DNA of 64,000 nt, taken from contig CACXUY010000015.1 of the NCBI GenBank assembly GCA_902770965.1, forward strand, positions 29,965-93,964, written 5' to 3'. Shown here piece by piece: positions 60,942 to 64,000 of this stretch. The DNA comes from an uncultured Lachnospiraceae bacterium (GTDB lineage: Bacteria > Bacillota > Clostridia > Lachnospirales > Lachnospiraceae). The stretch's first letter is position 1. Each line of letters starts with the position of its first letter. The position numbers and the translations under genes were made by a program. The notes beneath the pieces are model-generated. The model was given only the letters and a program-made list of their open reading frames with translations, ran no database searches and was not told the DNA's origin.

Positions 60942-62790
60942 AGAACAGTTTGTAATTGATGATGGGGGTGATAGTGGGATTTATACTGAAGAGACGGAAT
61001 ATGAAGATAATCTGCAGCTGCTTCAGGATGGCTATTATGTCAACGAACATTTCGGAAAACCTAAACGCACGTTATTGAGGTCCAGCAAAGAAGACATAAT
61101 GAGAGAGAGAGTTAATTCGGCTTTTGATAATCTGGAATCGATAGTGCAGATCAGCGACCTGAATTACAAACGCACTGACGACCTAGCAACCGTTCGCTTG
61201 GTTTATCGTTCTTGTATACGTGGAAATAGATTCTATGTTAACGGTAGTTATTCTTATTATACAAATAGTGAAGATACAATCACCAAAATAAAAATAATTT
61301 ACAATGCAGATTATTGTGATGAGGACGGTAATCCTGATAATACTAAAATTAAGGATGCTTTATCAAAGTATAACTCAAGGGCTGCGAAAGCTATTGCATA
61401 TGCTGATCAGGGAAGAGATACATTGGAGAAGGTACTTCTGGCACATGATTGGATAGCATTAGAATGCAATTATGATTATGAAAATTACCTTGAGGAAACA
61501 GTGCCCACGGTGTCTTACAGTGCTTATGGCTGTCTGGTGAATGGGATTGCAGTCTGTAACGGTTATGCGCTTGCCTATTCTTATATTCTCGATGAGATTG
61601 GCTGTGAAAGCTATGTCGCATCGAGTGAAGGCATGAACCATGCATGGAATCTAGTCAATATTGATGGCAATTGGATGCACGTTGACCTGACATGGGACGA
61701 TCCTGTTTTTGGGCATGATGTGACATATTACAATCGCACAAATGATGATTATTTTGACGAAGGTTTTGTCAAACACACATATTTCTTGAAAAACGATCAG
61801 GAAATGGAGGAATTAGAGCATTACGGTTGGGACCTCCAAAATAGTGAAGTTGAAGTTCCTCAGTCCACGGCAAGCGGTCTGTATGATAATGCAGTATTTC
61901 GCAATCCAGCCACAGCTGCCTTCAATTATTGTGGGGGCAAATGGTATTATACCATTAACAATTCTCTGTGTCGGGCAGATGATTTATGGCAGGACAATGC
62001 CGAGACAGTAGCTACACATGCCTACTATCCTGTTGCTTGTCGAGGAGTGCTTTATTTTACAGATCTCTCTCATGATATTTTGAAGATCAATGCCGAAACC
62101 GGCGAAGCAGCTGTTTTGTTTTCAACTGATGATACTATAACTGAATTTGGAACAAAAAATGGCAAGATAGTATATGTGACCGTTAAAGAAGGGGCTTGCA
62201 GTCATTATACGTATTATGACTCGAGCAATTTCCCTGAACCAGAACCAGTAACGATTCTTAAATGTGTGCCATATGAGGGCAAGATCAAGATCGTGTGGGA
62301 ACCGAACGAGGAAGTGGACGGTTATGTCATCTATTCTTCTCAGGACAGCTCATCCGGATATAAGGTACTGAAGAATATAACGGATGCAGCGGTCAGCACT
62401 TATAGCCACAAGACATCCGAAGCGACATGGTACTATAAGATAAGAAGCTATCTGCTAGATGATGATAATGTGAAGCATTATTCAAGCTATTCAGTTCCGA
62501 TAGAGGGCGTGCTGGTTCCTTCAGCAGTGACAGGATTTAGAAATGTTGAGTTGGCTAACGGTAAAAACAAATTTACCTGGGACGCCTGTGCTGATGCAGA
62601 TGGTTATGTCCTGTCTAAATCCGAGGATGGGGGTACGACATGGAAAACAGTAAAAAATGCGGCAGCTGATACCGTTAGCTATAAGATTGATCCATGCGAA
62701 ACTGATTCTCAGTTCAGAATTCGGGTCTATAGGAACTATATGGGTAAGAAAATATATGGGACTTACACGGACTCGGTTATGTGTACATGA
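60862..62790 (+). CDS. Secreted transglutaminase-like protein with FN3 repeats (frame broken near the 3' end)
   Basis: 642 residues to the stop at 62790. Signal peptide (MKKNAVIALAVSMMISLAFA), unknown N-terminal region, then a transglutaminase-like cysteine protease domain with the triad in AVCNGYALAYSY (Cys), GMNHAWNL (His) and HVDLTWDDP (Asp). After a beta-rich part come two fibronectin-III-like domains (about 470-550 and 555-640). The frame stops just after the second FN3, yet a third FN3 is encoded in another frame from 62781, so the natural protein probably ran to 63053. GGAGAGG precedes ATG 60862. Expected at the cell surface; the substrate is unknown. Confidence 0.82.
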   Translation: MKKNAVIALAVSMMISLAFATSIFADEEQFVIDDGGDSGIYTEETEYEDNLQLLQDGYYVNEHFGKPKRTLLRSSKEDIMRERVNSAFDNLESIVQISDLNYKRTDDLATVRLVYRSCIRGNRFYVNGSYSYYTNSEDTITKIKIIYNADYCDEDGNPDNTKIKDALSKYNSRAAKAIAYADQGRDTLEKVLLAHDWIALECNYDYENYLEETVPTVSYSAYGCLVNGIAVCNGYALAYSYILDEIGCESYVASSEGMNHAWNLVNIDGNWMHVDLTWDDPVFGHDVTYYNRTNDDYFDEGFVKHTYFLKNDQEMEELEHYGWDLQNSEVEVPQSTASGLYDNAVFRNPATAAFNYCGGKWYYTINNSLCRADDLWQDNAETVATHAYYPVACRGVLYFTDLSHDILKINAETGEAAVLFSTDDTITEFGTKNGKIVYVTVKEGACSHYTYYDSSNFPEPEPVTILKCVPYEGKIKIVWEPNEEVDGYVIYSSQDSSSGYKVLKNITDAAVSTYSHKTSEATWYYKIRSYLLDDDNVKHYSSYSVPIEGVLVPSAVTGFRNVELANGKNKFTWDACADADGYVLSKSEDGGTTWKTVKNAAADTVSYKIDPCETDSQFRIRVYRNYMGKKIYGTYTDSVMCT

Positions 62791-63053
62791 AAGCACCTGC
62801 CCCGACAAATCTCAAGGTTACAACAAGCGGTACGAAAGCCAAGCTTGAGTGGGATAAGGTTGAACAGGCGGATGGTTATATCATTTACAGGTCTGATGGC
62901 GAGAATCCGTTTAAAACGCTCAAGACAATAAACACGAATGATACTACGACATATACAACTAAGGTTGAAGAAGATGTAGAGTATCACTACAGGGTATTTG
63001 CCTATAGATTGATCGATGGCGAGATCGTTAAAGGTAATAAGATTGAGAACTGA
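62781..63053 (+). CDS. Third FN3 domain, 3' part of the split transglutaminase gene
   Basis: Open frame of 90 codons (GTG start, no ribosome binding site) encoding APTNLKVTTSGTKAKLEW ... GYIIYRSDG ... YHYRVFAYR, a typical FN3 domain. It continues the domain series of the preceding gene in a different frame and overlaps it by 10 nt. Adding one base (or removing two) near 62779 would fuse the frames. This suggests a frameshift mutation, phase variation or a sequencing error; an independent gene is unlikely. Confidence 0.7.
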   Translation: MYMKAPAPTNLKVTTSGTKAKLEWDKVEQADGYIIYRSDGENPFKTLKTINTNDTTTYTTKVEEDVEYHYRVFAYRLIDGEIVKGNKIEN

Positions 63054-63112
63054 GATGGGTCATGCCATCAGGGCTGTTATGAAGTAAACACAGTATACAT
63101 GAGGAGATAGGG

Positions 63113-64000
63113 ATGAAGAAGAAAATCATAGCGATGCTTATTGCGGTCAGTATGGTTCTCCAGAGTGTTTCTGTAATGGCAGCACCGTCGGATAGTGTAG
63201 CAATGTCCGACGGTGAAAGCCTTTATGAAGAAACAGTTGAGGAAGAAATCGTCTCAGAAGAAGATGAGGTCGAAGAGAATCAAGCAATAGATACGGAAAA
63301 GATTAATGAAGATGAAAATATAGGAGATATAAATCAAGGGAAAATAAGTGAAGAAATTGAGACGACTACAGATATTGCTGAGAATGAGGAAAGCGATGAC
63401 GAGAGCAAGTTATCGGAAGCTTCGGGCGAATTGCTTCAAGGAACAGACAGCGCTGAAAGCAATGTTGCTGTGACGGACGAAAACGCTGAAGGAGTCGAAG
63501 AAAGGTCGGATCTGATCAATGACGGAGTAACAGCTGAAAATGGTGATCATAGTGAGATAGGTACTATGATCGAAACTGAATCAGAAATTGAGTCAGAATC
63601 CGAATCTGAATTTATCGACTACGAGGAAGTGTTCAACGAGACGAGCGACGGGTGGTCGTATTCTGTATCAGGAAATAAAGCAACGATTACAGGGTATGCC
63701 GGGACTGATACGGAGCTTGTGATACCGGAAAGTATTGATGGGTATACGGTTGCTAGTATAAATTATGGAGCATTTCAGAATAACACTTTTATTCTGAGTG
63801 TGACTCTACCGAAAACTTTAAATAGTATCGGGTCAAATGCTTTCTATAACTGTACAGCACTAAAAGAAGTGCACCTTAGTTATAATGAAACGATAGAGAA
63901 TACAGGAAATGGAAGTCAGCTGCATGCGCTCACGATAGGCAGCTCGGCCTTTTCTGGCTGCACGAGCCTGTCATCGGTCACGCTGACGGAGAATGTGACG
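63113..64000 (+). CDS. Secreted leucine-rich-repeat (BspA-like, LRR_5) surface protein, 3' end outside the window
   Basis: 296 codons open to the window edge. The ATG has GAGGAGATAGGG upstream. A signal peptide (MKKKIIAMLIAVSMVLQSVSVMA) is followed by about 150 residues of Glu/Ser/Asp-rich low-complexity sequence (including ESEIESESESE), then LRR_5 units (GAFQNNTFILSVTLPKTLNSIG and AFSGCTSLSSVTL). Such proteins are surface adhesins or scaffold parts. It follows the transglutaminase/FN3 protein in the same direction. Confidence 0.88.
   Translation, partial: MKKKIIAMLIAVSMVLQSVSVMAAPSDSVAMSDGESLYEETVEEEIVSEEDEVEENQAIDTEKINEDENIGDINQGKISEEIETTTDIAENEESDDESKLSEASGELLQGTDSAESNVAVTDENAEGVEERSDLINDGVTAENGDHSEIGTMIETESEIESESESEFIDYEEVFNETSDGWSYSVSGNKATITGYAGTDTELVIPESIDGYTVASINYGAFQNNTFILSVTLPKTLNSIGSNAFYNCTALKEVHLSYNETIENTGNGSQLHALTIGSSAFSGCTSLSSVTLTENVT

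Overview
The window looks like the chromosome of a Bacillota member of class Clostridia, most likely Lachnospiraceae. Supporting signs are the gene order rho - rpmE - DUF1385 - prmC - prfA, a DUF4364 protein, class II (Firmicutes-type) GalT, NhaC-type and Na/Pi transporters, strong AGGAGG ribosome binding sites and TTG starts. Base composition is roughly balanced up to about 54.3 kb and clearly AT-richer after it. No rRNA, tRNA, CRISPR array or insertion-sequence transposase was seen. This placement is inference from gene content; no search was run.

Layout. 0-13.4 kb: the end of a diguanylate cyclase, a copper P-type ATPase with metal-binding domains at both ends, a small unknown gene, a membrane-anchored polysaccharide deacetylase-like protein, trpS, then dapF-LCP ligase, an HtrA-type protease, and a minus-strand malic enzyme/DUF4364 pair. 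13.5-21 kb: rho (with a very large disordered insert), rpmE, DUF1385, prmC, prfA and a BlaI-type regulator. 21-29 kb: argS, hisC, a YfcE-like phosphoesterase, and a de novo preQ0/preQ1 (queuosine precursor) set: queD, queE, folE, queC, queF. 29-45 kb: an unknown protein, cstA, a phosphoesterase, a ParB-like/BMP fusion, a TetR regulator, an SH3/24-residue-repeat protein pair, a DUF4214-NlpC/P60 wall hydrolase, a Na/Pi transporter with PHP protein, a zinc-ribbon membrane protein and an NhaC antiporter. 45.6-54.3 kb: lactose/galactose use (lacZ, galK, galT) followed by an EIIC-EAL fusion. 54.3-64 kb: an AT-rich exopolysaccharide cluster (initiating sugar transferase, Alg14/Alg13-like pair, pyruvyl transferase, GT4, Wzy-like polymerase), then secreted transglutaminase/FN3 and leucine-rich-repeat proteins.

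Three dispersed intergenic repeat families are visible. The most striking (about 120 bp) folds into two hairpins. Its copies differ in sequence but keep base pairing by paired changes, and several sit exactly at stop codons or just before Shine-Dalgarno sites. A second family has inverted ends (GTAACTATTCAGC / GCTGAATAATTAC); a third is represented by two 57-bp copies.

Main points for a second look: (i) the C-terminal copper-binding domain of copA has its own in-frame ATG behind an AAGGAGG site, which could yield a free CopZ-like chaperone; (ii) Rho carries an insert of roughly 370 residues with 14-residue Y/G/R/Q/D repeats; (iii) housekeeping genes repeatedly contain in-frame tandem-repeat insertions; (iv) a sugar-permease-like EIIC domain fused to an apparently intact c-di-GMP phosphodiesterase lies between the lactose genes and the exopolysaccharide cluster; (v) an intrinsic terminator lies in the rho leader.
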